A DNA stretch of 40,753 nt from Syntrophaceae bacterium (GTDB lineage Bacteria; Desulfobacterota; Syntrophia; Syntrophales; Smithellaceae). The DNA lies in the NCBI GenBank assembly GCA_025355345.1, contig JANXZU010000030.1:1-40753 (forward strand), given 5' to 3'. Positions 25,586 through 34,366 of this stretch are shown piece after piece (the stretch's first letter is position 1; the number at the start of each line of letters is the position of its first letter). Position numbers and translations under genes: made by a program. The notes under the pieces are model-generated. The model saw only the letters and a program-made list of their open reading frames with translations, was not told where the DNA came from and searched no databases.

Positions 25586-26358
25586 CAGCGGCAAATGCCT
25601 CTTTCGGATTCTTTGATAAATTTAATGAAATTGAGCACCTCAGGCAAAGCCTCCACTTCACCCTCCACTTTTTTTATCGCCGCATCGAGCAGAAGTGAAG
25701 AACGAAAAATAATACGATAAGCATCTGTTATTGCTTTGATATTTTTTTCGGCGAAATTCCTTCTTTTTAAGCCGATTATATTTAGCCCAAATAGTTTGGC
25801 ATGATTGCCTTGGGCCAGAGTATAAGGGGGAACGTCCTTAACAACTGCGGATGCCCCGCCAATCATGCAGTGCGCGCCGATGCGGCAGAATTGATGGACG
25901 CCGCTCAATGGGCCGATGATCGCCTGGTCTTCCACATGAACATGTCCGGCCAGTCCTGTCGAATTGGATATGATAATGTTGCTGCCTAATATACAATTAT
26001 GAGCAATGTGGACATAGGCCATCAACAGATTGTTATTACCAATAATTGTCATGCCAATATCTGCGCTAGTTCCTCGATGAATGCTGACATATTCTCTTAT
26101 TGTATTGAAATTTCCAATAATTACGCTTGTTTTTTCACCACCGAATTTCAAATCCTGGGGAGGAGCTCCTATGGAACAGAAGTGATAGATGTTACAGCCT
26201 TCGCCAATTTGGGTGTATTTGTCAATTACAGTGTGTGGGCCGATTATTGTATTTTTTCCTATTTTAACATCGGCTCCAATTATAGAATAAGGACCAATCT
26301 CCACTCCTTCTTCCAGTTGAGCATCCGGCGAAATAATTGCAGTTGGGGAAATCTTCAT
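25585..26358 (-). CDS. lpxA: Acyl-ACP--UDP-N-acetylglucosamine O(N)-acyltransferase
   Basis: LpxA catalyses the first acylation of lipid A synthesis. The 257-residue protein is a left-handed beta-helix of hexapeptide repeats, followed by a C-terminal helical domain. [13 protein letters not shown] contains the catalytic histidine (His125 of E. coli), [20 protein letters not shown] and [20 protein letters not shown] match the substrate-binding region, and LKRRNF begins the helical part. By hand alignment the residue equal to E. coli Gly173, the end of the acyl ruler, is glycine, which suggests a long (about C14) hydroxyacyl chain. With gnnA and gnnB next door the acceptor may be UDP-GlcNAc3N, giving an amide. 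The ATG at 26358 follows AAGG seven bases upstream and lies three bases after the lpxD stop. Confidence 0.94.
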   Translation of the reverse strand: MKISPTAIISPDAQLEEGVEIGPYSIIGADVKIGKNTIIGPHTVIDKYTQIGEGCNIYHFCSIGAPPQDLKFGGEKTSVIIGNFNTIREYVSIHRGTSADIGMTIIGNNNLLMAYVHIAHNCILGSNIIISNSTGLAGHVHVEDQAIIGPLSGVHQFCRIGAHCMIGGASAVVKDVPPYTLAQGNHAKLFGLNIIGLKRRNFAEKNIKAITDAYRIIFRSSLLLDAAIKKVEGEVEALPEVLNFIKFIKESERGICR

Positions 26359-26361
26359 TTC

Positions 26362-27408
26362 TTAACCTTCACTTGATGATTTGTTAACTTTTTCCTGGAG
26401 CGATTCCACTTTTTTGACCAACTCGTCGATAGTTTTTTTCATTTCTGGAAGTTTAAGCTTGAGCGCTTCCAGTTTTAACCATTGCTTGTATGGTAACGGT
26501 GGTATCCCACCGACAGTCTGGTTTGATTCAATATCTCTATGTAAACCTGAACGGGCCGCTATTGTGACATTATCACCGATTTTAAGCCATCCCGCCATGC
26601 CTGTTTGTCCGCCGACAATAACGCTTTTGCCGAGTTTGGTGCTTCCGGAAATACCAACCTGTGAGGTAATGACGGAATTTTCACCAACGACAACATTATG
26701 TGCTATTTGCACCAAATTGTCTATTTTCACATTGCGCTGAATCCAGGTTCTTGTCATTGTCGCGCGGTCTATAGTAGTATTGGCACCGATTTCCACATCA
26801 TCATCTATTTGTACAAAACCAACCTGAGGAATTTTAGTATTGCTGAGGCCGGGTGCGGCAAAGCCAAATCCATCAGAACCTATAACAACACCTGAGTGCA
26901 AAATTACCCGCTTGCCGATGATGCAACTATAATACACTGATACATTGGCATAAAGTATCGAATTTTCTCCGATAGAAACGTCACGGCCAATATAAACACC
27001 TGGATAAAGCACAACTCCCTTTTCGATTTTCGCACCACGGCTTATGAAAGCTCCGGCAAATACTGTAGCGTCCGGTGATACAATAGCACCATCTTCAATA
27101 TATGCATCAGGGCTTACGCCACTTATGCCATGTTCCAAAGGATAGAAAAGCGCAAGTAATTTCCCGAAGGCAACGTAAGGGTCTGCTACGATAAGCATGT
27201 TCTTGCCAGACGCCACCGTTTGCGGCGGGGCAAGAATGGCCGTGGCCTTGGTAGTTTGTAGTTGCGCCAAATACTTCTTGCTGGCAATGAAAGTAATATC
27301 GCCTTCACTTGCCTCTTCAATCGGACGAACGTTGCTGATAATGACGTCATCTATTCCTATGACATCGCCGCCAAGAAGCCTGGCTATTTCTCGAAGCTTT
27401 ATTTTCAC
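26362..27408 (-). CDS. lpxD: UDP-3-acyl-glucosamine N-acyltransferase
   Basis: LpxD adds the second hydroxyacyl chain to the 2-amino group. The 348-residue protein has the LpxD N-terminal uridine-binding domain ([33 protein letters not shown]), a hexapeptide beta-helix with many [IV]-G-x4 repeats, the catalytic-histidine region [20 protein letters not shown], and a C-terminal coiled helix from about residue 315. The start is GTG at 27408, six bases after AGGAG, and the ribosome site overlaps the ompH stop. fabZ and lpxC, often found next to lpxD, are missing here; lpxA follows immediately. Confidence 0.93.
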   Translation of the reverse strand: MKIKLREIARLLGGDVIGIDDVIISNVRPIEEASEGDITFIASKKYLAQLQTTKATAILAPPQTVASGKNMLIVADPYVAFGKLLALFYPLEHGISGVSPDAYIEDGAIVSPDATVFAGAFISRGAKIEKGVVLYPGVYIGRDVSIGENSILYANVSVYYSCIIGKRVILHSGVVIGSDGFGFAAPGLSNTKIPQVGFVQIDDDVEIGANTTIDRATMTRTWIQRNVKIDNLVQIAHNVVVGENSVITSQVGISGSTKLGKSVIVGGQTGMAGWLKIGDNVTIAARSGLHRDIESNQTVGGIPPLPYKQWLKLEALKLKLPEMKKTIDELVKKVESLQEKVNKSSSEG

Positions 27409-27417
27409 TCAAAGCTC

Positions 27418-27945
27418 CTAATGATCGACTTTGTTAAACTCATCCATAACTTTGCTGGTTATATCATTTTCACTGGAGTAGTAGGCTACAGGCGCGTTGG
27501 GAATTCCAACAAGGAAAATTGCAACATACTTTTCTTTTTCAGCGATATTCTTGATGGCTTTTGATATTCCCGGAATCATCTTTTCAAATATTTCCCGATC
27601 CTTTTTTTGAATCTCCTCTTTAACATCTTCAGTCATCATCTGATAATCACGTGATTTTTTCTGGAAAGCAGCTTCTTTATCTCTGCGCGAGGTAGCAGAC
27701 ATCATTGAACCCTGTTTTTCTAAATCTTCCTTCATTTTTCGTAATTCATTTTCCAGTGATTTCAACGGCGCTGATTTCTTTTCAGCCAGAGCGGTAAGTT
27801 CTGCGCCAGCCTTTTTACCGGCCTTCGAATTTTTTAGGACTTCCGGAATGTTGACAAAACCAATTTTGTCCGCCGCAAACGCACTGTTACTCATAAGGAA
27901 CAACAACAAAGTAAAACCTGCAATTAGATAAATATTTTTTTTCAT
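27418..27945 (-). CDS. skp: OmpH/Skp family periplasmic chaperone
   Basis: The 175-residue protein starts with a signal peptide (MKKNIYLIAGFTLLLFLM then SNSAFA, cleavage likely after FAA or AFA), followed by KIGFVNIPEVLKNSKAGKKA, the standard OmpH opening. Residues 45-125 are charged and heptad-like, forming the tentacle coiled coil of Skp. The C-terminal strand region (KYVAIFLVGIPNAPVAYY) helps form the trimer core. Skp escorts unfolded beta-barrel proteins to the Bam complex; bamA lies directly upstream in the same operon and lpxD downstream, the conserved bamA-skp-lpxD order. GAAAGGAGA precedes the ATG. Confidence 0.9.
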   Translation of the reverse strand: MKKNIYLIAGFTLLLFLMSNSAFAADKIGFVNIPEVLKNSKAGKKAGAELTALAEKKSAPLKSLENELRKMKEDLEKQGSMMSATSRRDKEAAFQKKSRDYQMMTEDVKEEIQKKDREIFEKMIPGISKAIKNIAEKEKYVAIFLVGIPNAPVAYYSSENDITSKVMDEFNKVDH

Positions 27946-28015
27946 TTTAATTCTCCTTTCAAATTATAAGCGGCTATTTCCAGATATTTTTTAATTTTTA
28001 TCTTCCGCTTTGTGT

Positions 28016-30673
28016 TTACTGAAACATGCCGATGGTGAATTCCCAGCGGCCTATGGCATCGTCATTCAAATTCTTACCGCGGTTGATTACGTAGCCGTAT
28101 TCCAATCGCAAAGGACCAAGGGGCGAATACCAGCGAATACCCACTCCTGCGGTTTGGCGTAAATCATCAAGGTAGTACCCGCCATTCCAAGTGTTTCCGG
28201 CATCAAAAAAAACAACACCTTTCATCCCAGCATCCTTGATAAATGGGAAAACAAGCTCAAAATTAAAAACTGCCATTGATATGCCGCCGAGGACATCGCT
28301 TGTTCCTGATTTACGTATGCCTACATAGCGTAAACCGCGCAGAGAACTAATTCCGCCTAAAACATATCTTTCATTAATTGGGATTTTGTTGTCACTATCA
28401 TCAGTATTTTGAAGATATCCGATCCTTCCTTTAGCCGCAAAAACCATATCCCAAAACAGTGAATAATATGCTGTTGCCCCTGCAGAATATTTAATGAATT
28501 TTGTGTCACCTCCCAGCGGAGCACCGACATACTGAACTGCAATGCTGGCTTTAGTTCCCTTAGTGGCGAACATATTATCATCTGTTGTGTCGCGTCCTAA
28601 AGATAATGATACGGAACTTGCAGTTCTTTGACCTGCCTGATCAATTATATAGGAAGTTGCTGTATCGTAATTGATATTTTGAATATTATTAATTGTAAAA
28701 TTATATCCACCGTAAAGGCTTATTTTTTCCCAGATTGGATAACCTAAAGTAAATCCTGCACCCCGCGTATCTAAAGTGTAAGAGTCAAAATCTTTCTTAT
28801 ATTTCCATACGTTCATTTGAGCCCATAGGGGAATATCCAGAAGCCATGGCTCAGTGAAAGATAACTCATAATTATTGCTTGTTGAGCCTAAAGAGGCTTT
28901 TACGCTCATTATTTGACCATAGCCCAGAAAGTTCTGCTGAGTAATTTGAGCCATGATAATGGCTTGATCAGTTGCGCTGTAGCCGGCACCAACCATAAAC
29001 ATGCCTGTATTTTTTTCTTTGACCCGGATATTGATATCCATCTCATTTTTATCAGGTTTCTTCTCCGTTTGAAAATCCACTTCTTCAAAATAACGTAAGC
29101 GGTTCAAATTGGCATAGCTGTTTTTTAATTTGCTGCTGGAGTAAAGATCTCCTTCTACTACCTCCAGTTGGCGTCGCATAACTTTGTCGCGGGTAATTGT
29201 ATTGCCGGTAATGCTGATATTATGAATGTAAATCAGTTGACCTTTTTTTAGTTGAAAGTCGATATCAACCAATTGTTCTTTATCCCGGATGTTGACTTTA
29301 GGGTTAACATCGGCAATGGCGTAACCCTCGTCATTGCAGGCCTGTGTCAACAGCTCTATGTCTTTGGAGAGCGATTCGCGATCGTAAGTGCTTCCTTCTT
29401 TTATTTTTAGTGCCTTCAATAATTCGGTTTTGGGCTTGATGAGAGAATCCCCGGAAATTTCTATCTTGCCGAATTTAAATCTTTTGCCTTCCATAATTTT
29501 AATTTTTATGTAAATTCCCTTTTTATCGTAAGTTATTTCCGGTTCGCCCACTTGAGAGTTTATAAAACCGTTATTGAAATAATAGGCATTTATTTTATGG
29601 ACATCCTGCTTTAGTTGCTCACGCTTGAGCATACCTGAATCGTTAAAGAAGCTTAAAATGCTGTATTCGTTTGAGCCCATCATGTTTTTGAGCTCTTTGG
29701 AGCTATATGCTTCATTACCTTCGAAAGTTATGGTCTTAACGTAAATTTTATCATTTTCTTTGATATCAATAATTATCCGAAAATCTTTTTCTCCATCTTT
29801 TTCTACTTTGTCGGTTATCTCGGCATTGTTATATCCTTTGGTTTCATAAAGATTTTTTATCTTCTCCACATCCTCTTTGATTTTTCCATGATTCAAGCTC
29901 TGTTTGACCTTTATAGTTAAAACTTCCTGGACATCATCTTTACTTAAAGCTTTGTTGCCATTAATCCGGATGTCTGAAATTAATCCTTTTTCCTGCACCG
30001 TAAAGGTAACCTCTTTCCCTTCGGATGTCGATGTCGCTTCAGCAGTTACGTCCAGGAAAAAGCCCATTTTGAAAACAGCTTTAATATCAGCGCTGATATC
30101 TGTTTCCCAGAAAGGCTTGCCCGCTTTGCTCTTGATCTGCTGGAGGATGGCCGAAGCGTCAACTTTCCGGTTTCCTTTAATTTCAACTTTCACTATTTTT
30201 TGAATTAATCCCGCACGAGTAAGAATCTCAATCTTTAGCTTTGTTGCCATCGCACCAATATCCGCCACTCCCTTGCCTTGAACAGAAACGCCGGATAACG
30301 TAATTTCTTTTGGTAGAGCAATAATTTGGGCATCGAAACTTAAATTTTCTCCCAACTGGGTCAAGTTGCCGAAAACAACAAAATCGGCACCCATTTTTTT
30401 CCCGATTGCGATTGCTTGTCTCTTGTCAAATTTGACATTGCCTCGAAGGTAGGTGTCCACCGGAATAACTTCAACAAGTTTTTCCCTTTTCAATTCCTCA
30501 ATTAAACCTTTATATAGTGAATCCTTGATAGTAGCGCTATTGCCTTTGCTGTTTATTTCAAAGGGCAGTATGGCAAGTTTCTTAACTTCCTGAGAATGAG
30601 CCACGGATAGGAACGCAATTGTTAAAAAAAATAAAGTTAAGCAGGTATATCTAATTGTTTTATTTATAATCAT
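28016..30673 (-). CDS. bamA: Outer membrane protein assembly factor BamA with extra N-terminal TolB/FlgO-like domain
   Basis: BamA inserts beta-barrel proteins into the outer membrane. After a signal peptide (to about residue 28) comes an extra domain of about 120 residues starting KKLAILPFEINSKG and containing KKMGADFVVFGNLTQLGENL; this resembles TolB N-terminal, CsgG or FlgO-type folds and is absent from E. coli BamA. Five POTRA domains follow (about 160-550; first begins VKVEIKGNRKVDASAIL, last HNISITGNTITRDKVMRRQL), then a 16-strand barrel with LGGISSLRGLRYVG in place of the VRGF loop and a C-terminal WEFTIGMFQ. About 885 residues, versus 810 in E. coli, fits the extra domain. I choose ATG 30673 (GGA seven bases upstream); ATG 30685 is possible. 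The start overlaps lolD by 14 bases. Confidence 0.92.
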   Translation of the reverse strand: MIINKTIRYTCLTLFFLTIAFLSVAHSQEVKKLAILPFEINSKGNSATIKDSLYKGLIEELKREKLVEVIPVDTYLRGNVKFDKRQAIAIGKKMGADFVVFGNLTQLGENLSFDAQIIALPKEITLSGVSVQGKGVADIGAMATKLKIEILTRAGLIQKIVKVEIKGNRKVDASAILQQIKSKAGKPFWETDISADIKAVFKMGFFLDVTAEATSTSEGKEVTFTVQEKGLISDIRINGNKALSKDDVQEVLTIKVKQSLNHGKIKEDVEKIKNLYETKGYNNAEITDKVEKDGEKDFRIIIDIKENDKIYVKTITFEGNEAYSSKELKNMMGSNEYSILSFFNDSGMLKREQLKQDVHKINAYYFNNGFINSQVGEPEITYDKKGIYIKIKIMEGKRFKFGKIEISGDSLIKPKTELLKALKIKEGSTYDRESLSKDIELLTQACNDEGYAIADVNPKVNIRDKEQLVDIDFQLKKGQLIYIHNISITGNTITRDKVMRRQLEVVEGDLYSSSKLKNSYANLNRLRYFEEVDFQTEKKPDKNEMDINIRVKEKNTGMFMVGAGYSATDQAIIMAQITQQNFLGYGQIMSVKASLGSTSNNYELSFTEPWLLDIPLWAQMNVWKYKKDFDSYTLDTRGAGFTLGYPIWEKISLYGGYNFTINNIQNINYDTATSYIIDQAGQRTASSVSLSLGRDTTDDNMFATKGTKASIAVQYVGAPLGGDTKFIKYSAGATAYYSLFWDMVFAAKGRIGYLQNTDDSDNKIPINERYVLGGISSLRGLRYVGIRKSGTSDVLGGISMAVFNFELVFPFIKDAGMKGVVFFDAGNTWNGGYYLDDLRQTAGVGIRWYSPLGPLRLEYGYVINRGKNLNDDAIGRWEFTIGMFQ

Positions 30674-31331
30674 AAATTTTTCCATCTCGTAGTCCGATCT
30701 TTCTGGACATCCTTTCTGACAATAATTTGTTATGTGTTACAACGATAAGAGTAATTTTTTTTGTTGCATTTAAATTAACCAGGATGTCTTCTATCTTTTT
30801 TCCTGTCTCCGTGTCAAGATTTCCTGTAGGTTCGTCGGCAAGCAATAATTCCGGTTCCATTATCAGGGCACGGGCGATAGCCACTCGTTGTTGTTCACCG
30901 CCGGATAGTTCCCCGGGTTTATGCCGAACGCGATTATCTAATCCAACTTCTTCAAGTAGCTTGTATGCTTTTTGTGCCGCCAGTTTCTTGGGCATACCGC
31001 TGATTAACGCAGGCATCATGGTGTTTTCCAAGGCATTGAATTCAGGCAGCAAATTATTGAATTGAAAAACGAAACCAATATTAGAATTGCGAAACCTGGC
31101 CATTTTCTTTTCATCCCAATCGAAAACGCTCATTCCATTTATAGAGATGTTTCCACTCGTGGGGTGATCCAGAGTGCCTAAAATATGAATAAGGGTACTT
31201 TTACCGGAGCCGGAAACACCCAGAATCGCCAAGGATTCGCCCTTTTTAATTTCCAAGTCCAAGCCGCGCAAAACCTCAATTTTATTGCCGTCTTTTAAAA
31301 AAGTTTTAGATAAATTTGCAAGTATAATCAT
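30660..31331 (-). CDS. lolD: Lipoprotein-releasing system ATP-binding protein
   Basis: The 223-residue ATPase has Walker [14 protein letters not shown], signature [15 protein letters not shown], Walker [13 protein letters not shown] and H-loop [25 protein letters not shown] is the LolD-specific motif after the Q-loop that contacts the LolC/E permeases, separating it from macrolide or cell-division ABC ATPases of the same superfamily. With the permease gene 23 bases upstream it powers release of outer membrane lipoproteins from the inner membrane to LolA. The ribosome site before ATG 31331 is weak, suggesting coupling to the permease gene. Confidence 0.92.
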   Translation of the reverse strand: MIILANLSKTFLKDGNKIEVLRGLDLEIKKGESLAILGVSGSGKSTLIHILGTLDHPTSGNISINGMSVFDWDEKKMARFRNSNIGFVFQFNNLLPEFNALENTMMPALISGMPKKLAAQKAYKLLEEVGLDNRVRHKPGELSGGEQQRVAIARALIMEPELLLADEPTGNLDTETGKKIEDILVNLNATKKITLIVVTHNKLLSERMSRKIGLRDGKIYDYK

Positions 31332-31354
31332 CTTTTATATTCTTGATCAGGGTT

Positions 31355-32638
31355 TTATTCGTATCTTAATGCTTCCGCAGGATCCAGACGCGAAGCCTTG
31401 AGAGACGGATAAATTGTTGATAAAAAACAAATAACCATTGTACCAATAACAATGATAACTACGTCTGAATAATTTATCTTTGACGGAAGTTCGCTTAAAT
31501 AATAAACATCGCCGGGTAAAATCTTGAAGTGGAAAACTTTTTCAACGAAAAGTGATATTTTCTGTAAATTTAAAGCTACGGCCAGCCCCCCGACGCATCC
31601 CAGGAAAGTACCAATAACACCGACTATCAGACCCTGATAGATAAATATTTTCATAATTGTTTTGGAAGTTGCCCCCATGGATTTTAAAATCGCGATATCT
31701 TTATTTTTTTCCATAACAATCATAATTAAGGCACTGATTATATTGAAGGCAGCAACAAGGACGATTAAACTCAAAATAATGAACATAACGCGTTTCTCCA
31801 GTTTCAGGGCGGAAAATAGGTTTTTGTTCATCTGCATCCAGTTGTGCGCCAAAAATGGGAATCCCAGTTGGCTTTGAATTTTTCGGGCAATTCTATCCGC
31901 CTTATAAATATCCGCTACTTTAATGTCAATTCCCGTGACTGCATCTCCCATTTGCAGAAAATCCTGACAATTACGCAAAGACAAATAGGCCAGAGTGGAA
32001 TCGTACTCATAGAATCCGGATTCAAAAATTCCCACGACGGTGAATTTTTTCATGCGTGGCATCATTCCCATAGGGGTAGAAATACCGACAGGCGAGATTA
32101 TCGTGATGGTATCGTGAAGATAAATACCGAGATTCCTGGCCATTTCTTTGCCAATGACAATTCCTTCTGATTGCTTATCTTCGTTTTTATAAGATTTTGA
32201 TATTTCGGGCGGAATTTTGTTTAAATGTTCAATATTGCCTTCCCTGATTTTTCCTAAGTTAATAACCTTAAAAGCACTTTGGGTATCCAAACCACGGATG
32301 ATTACGCCAGTCACACCGTTGTTGTTACGGATCATAGCCTGACTGTAAATATATGGAGTAGTGGCGACAACACCTTCTGTTGGGGCAATGCTTTCGCGAA
32401 CTTTTTGATAATTTTTCATCGGTCCCATGATGTCAGTTGTCAATTCAATATGAGATTTAATTCCCAAGATTTTGGAGCGCAAATCTTCTTCAAAACCATT
32501 CATAACGGCAAGCACAATGATTAAGGCTGCCACCCCTAGGAAAATACCAAAAATTGAGATGAGAGTAATAATCGAAACAAATACCTGCTTGCGTTTCGCT
32601 TTTAAATAACGTTGGCTTATAAAAAATTCGTAAGGCAT
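31355..32638 (-). CDS. lolC: Lipoprotein-releasing ABC transporter permease (LolC/LolE family)
   Basis: The 427-residue protein has the MacB/LolC topology: one helix near residues 23-50, a periplasmic domain of about 220 residues, then three helices. YEFFISQRYLKAKRKQVFVS and VLAVMNGFEEDLRSKILGIK are the LolC/E opening, KDIAILKSMGATSKTIMKIF is the cytoplasmic coupling segment that docks on LolD, and PSLKASRLDPAEALRYE is the usual C-terminus. Only one permease gene is present next to lolD, so a homodimeric LolF-type arrangement (as proposed for bacteria with a single gene) is likely. It is preceded by AGGA nine bases before the ATG and follows lysS by 27 bases. Confidence 0.9.
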   Translation of the reverse strand: MPYEFFISQRYLKAKRKQVFVSIITLISIFGIFLGVAALIIVLAVMNGFEEDLRSKILGIKSHIELTTDIMGPMKNYQKVRESIAPTEGVVATTPYIYSQAMIRNNNGVTGVIIRGLDTQSAFKVINLGKIREGNIEHLNKIPPEISKSYKNEDKQSEGIVIGKEMARNLGIYLHDTITIISPVGISTPMGMMPRMKKFTVVGIFESGFYEYDSTLAYLSLRNCQDFLQMGDAVTGIDIKVADIYKADRIARKIQSQLGFPFLAHNWMQMNKNLFSALKLEKRVMFIILSLIVLVAAFNIISALIMIVMEKNKDIAILKSMGATSKTIMKIFIYQGLIVGVIGTFLGCVGGLAVALNLQKISLFVEKVFHFKILPGDVYYLSELPSKINYSDVVIIVIGTMVICFLSTIYPSLKASRLDPAEALRYE

Positions 32639-32665
32639 TAATAATATTCCTGATTGAAGTGTAAA

Positions 32666-34168
32666 TTAATTATTGCTAGAGCCGCCGCAGTCCTGTTTGG
32701 TGCGAAGCAGCGGGAATAAAATGACATCTCGAATGGAAGCTGAATCGGTAAAAAGCATTACCAGGCGGTCAATACCGATACCTTCTCCGGCTGTGGGTGG
32801 CATACCATATTCCAGTGCGTGGATATAGTCTTCGTCCATTTCGTGAGCCTCGTCATCACCGGTTTCTCTTTCTTTTAGCTGTTGTAGAAATCTTTCTCTT
32901 TGATCGGCTGGGTCATTCAATTCAGAGAAAGCGTTGGCAATTTCCCGGCCGTAAATATATAATTCAAATCGATCTACAATATTCGGATCTGTGTTTGATC
33001 TGCGCGAAAGAGGTGATACAGCTACCGGATAATCTATCACAAATGTAGGTTGGATAAGCTTTTTTTCCACGACTTGATCAAAAATAGCCATTAGAACTTT
33101 TCCTAAAGGATCGGTGTCTTTGACATCGCACCCAACGCCTCTGGCGAACGCTAATGCTCGGGTGTGATTTTCTAGCGCAGATTTATCCATTCCGGCCATT
33201 TGCAAAAGGGCATCTTTTACAGATATGCGCCGCCAGGGTGGTGTTAAATCAATTTCTGTCTCCTGATAAGTAAATTTAAGAGATCCGAAAATATTACTGG
33301 CGATAAAAGCAAACAACTCTTCAGTATAAGACATCAAATCTTCATAAGTTGCGTAACTTCTGTAAAATTCTAACATTGTAAATTCTGGATTATGAAAAGT
33401 GGAAATGCCCTCGTTGCGAAAGTTCCGGTTAATTTCATAGACTCTTTCCATTCCACCGGTAACAAGTCGTTTTAAATAAAGTTCCGGCGCAATGCGTAAG
33501 TATAAGTCCATATCTAAAGAATTATGATGGGTTTTAAAGGGACGTGCTACAGCGCCGCCGGCGCGTGGCTGCATCATCGGTGTTTCAACTTCCAGAAAAT
33601 CCTGCTTATCCATGAATTGTCGGATGAGTTGGATAATACGGCTCCTTCTGTAAAAAATTTCTTTAACTGCCGGGCTTGCTATTAAATCAAGGTGCCTTTG
33701 ACGGTATCTTGTTTCCACGTCAGTCAGGCCATGCCACTTTTCCGGAAGCGGGTGCAGAGATTTTGACAAGAGCCGTAAATCATGCGCTTCAATGGTCAAT
33801 TCATTGGTCTTAGTGCGGAAAAGTTTCCCTGAAATGTAAACAATATCACCTATATCCAGTTTTTTGAATACAAAAAATGCATTTTCGCTAAGAATATCTT
33901 TCGCTATGTAACTTTGGATCTGACCTTTCCGGTCTTGGATTTTGACAAATGCCGCCTTGCCAAAATTACGTACGGCCATTAAACGTCCTGCTATGGAAAA
34001 TGGCTGTGTAAGCTCAGCCAAAGATTCGGCTTCGGAATTACCAAACTCAGCCAATATTTCCGCAGTTGTGTTTTTGGGACGGACATCATTGGGATACAAA
34101 TCAATCCCAGCTGATTTTAAGGCCGCGATTTTTTCCAGGCGAACCTTCAAAAGGTCATTATCTTCCAT
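32666..34168 (-). CDS. lysS: Lysyl-tRNA synthetase, class II
   Basis: The 500-residue enzyme charges tRNA-Lys. The N-terminal OB-fold anticodon-binding domain covers about residues 40-150 (IAGRLMAVRNFGKAAFVKIQ), and the class II catalytic core shows motif 1 near FMDKQDFLEVETPMMQPRAG, motif 2 YEINRNFRNEGISTFHNPEF and motif 3 GEGIGIDRLVMLF followed by IRDVILFPLLR. The frame extends to 34240, but ATG 34168 is preceded by GGAG at the right spacing and gives the normal start (MEDNDLLKVRLEKI). It is the first gene of the long minus-strand run into the lipoprotein, Bam and lipid A genes, a grouping seen in deltaproteobacteria. It is divergent from ssb. Confidence 0.95.
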   Translation of the reverse strand: MEDNDLLKVRLEKIAALKSAGIDLYPNDVRPKNTTAEILAEFGNSEAESLAELTQPFSIAGRLMAVRNFGKAAFVKIQDRKGQIQSYIAKDILSENAFFVFKKLDIGDIVYISGKLFRTKTNELTIEAHDLRLLSKSLHPLPEKWHGLTDVETRYRQRHLDLIASPAVKEIFYRRSRIIQLIRQFMDKQDFLEVETPMMQPRAGGAVARPFKTHHNSLDMDLYLRIAPELYLKRLVTGGMERVYEINRNFRNEGISTFHNPEFTMLEFYRSYATYEDLMSYTEELFAFIASNIFGSLKFTYQETEIDLTPPWRRISVKDALLQMAGMDKSALENHTRALAFARGVGCDVKDTDPLGKVLMAIFDQVVEKKLIQPTFVIDYPVAVSPLSRRSNTDPNIVDRFELYIYGREIANAFSELNDPADQRERFLQQLKERETGDDEAHEMDEDYIHALEYGMPPTAGEGIGIDRLVMLFTDSASIRDVILFPLLRTKQDCGGSSNN

Positions 34169-34194
34169 AATTTCTCCGCTTTTATAAAAGTTCA

Positions 34195-34226
34195 CTTGAC
34201 TATATTTATTTTGCCAATTAGTCAAG
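34195..34226. promoter_or_regulatory. Perfect 8-bp inverted repeat in the lysS-ssb divergent region
   Basis: CTTGACTA (34195-34202) and TAGTCAAG (34219-34226) are exact reverse complements separated by 16 bases, about two helical turns centre to centre. The pair sits 27 bases upstream of the lysS start. On the minus strand its TTGACT could also serve as a -35 box, with TATAGT 15 bases away. It could be an operator for a dimeric regulator, but no regulator is identified. Confidence 0.35.
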
Positions 34227-34306
34227 CATGATTGTGGCAATTAGGCTGTGGCACAGAAAGCTATACCATTTCGATTTCAAGTGATAACGAGGTTTTAAAA
34301 ATTAAT

Positions 34307-34335
34307 TTGCCACAGGTGGCTATGTTATGTATTAT
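34307..34335 (+). promoter_or_regulatory. Sigma-70-type promoter for ssb
   Basis: TTGCCA (34307-34312) and TATTAT (34330-34335) each differ from consensus by one base and are separated by exactly 17 bases. The predicted start near 34342 leaves a leader of about 25 bases to the ssb ATG, containing the ribosome site GAGGGGGGC. Confidence 0.6.
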
Positions 34336-34366
34336 AGCTAAAGATATAAAATATGAGGGGGGCGAA

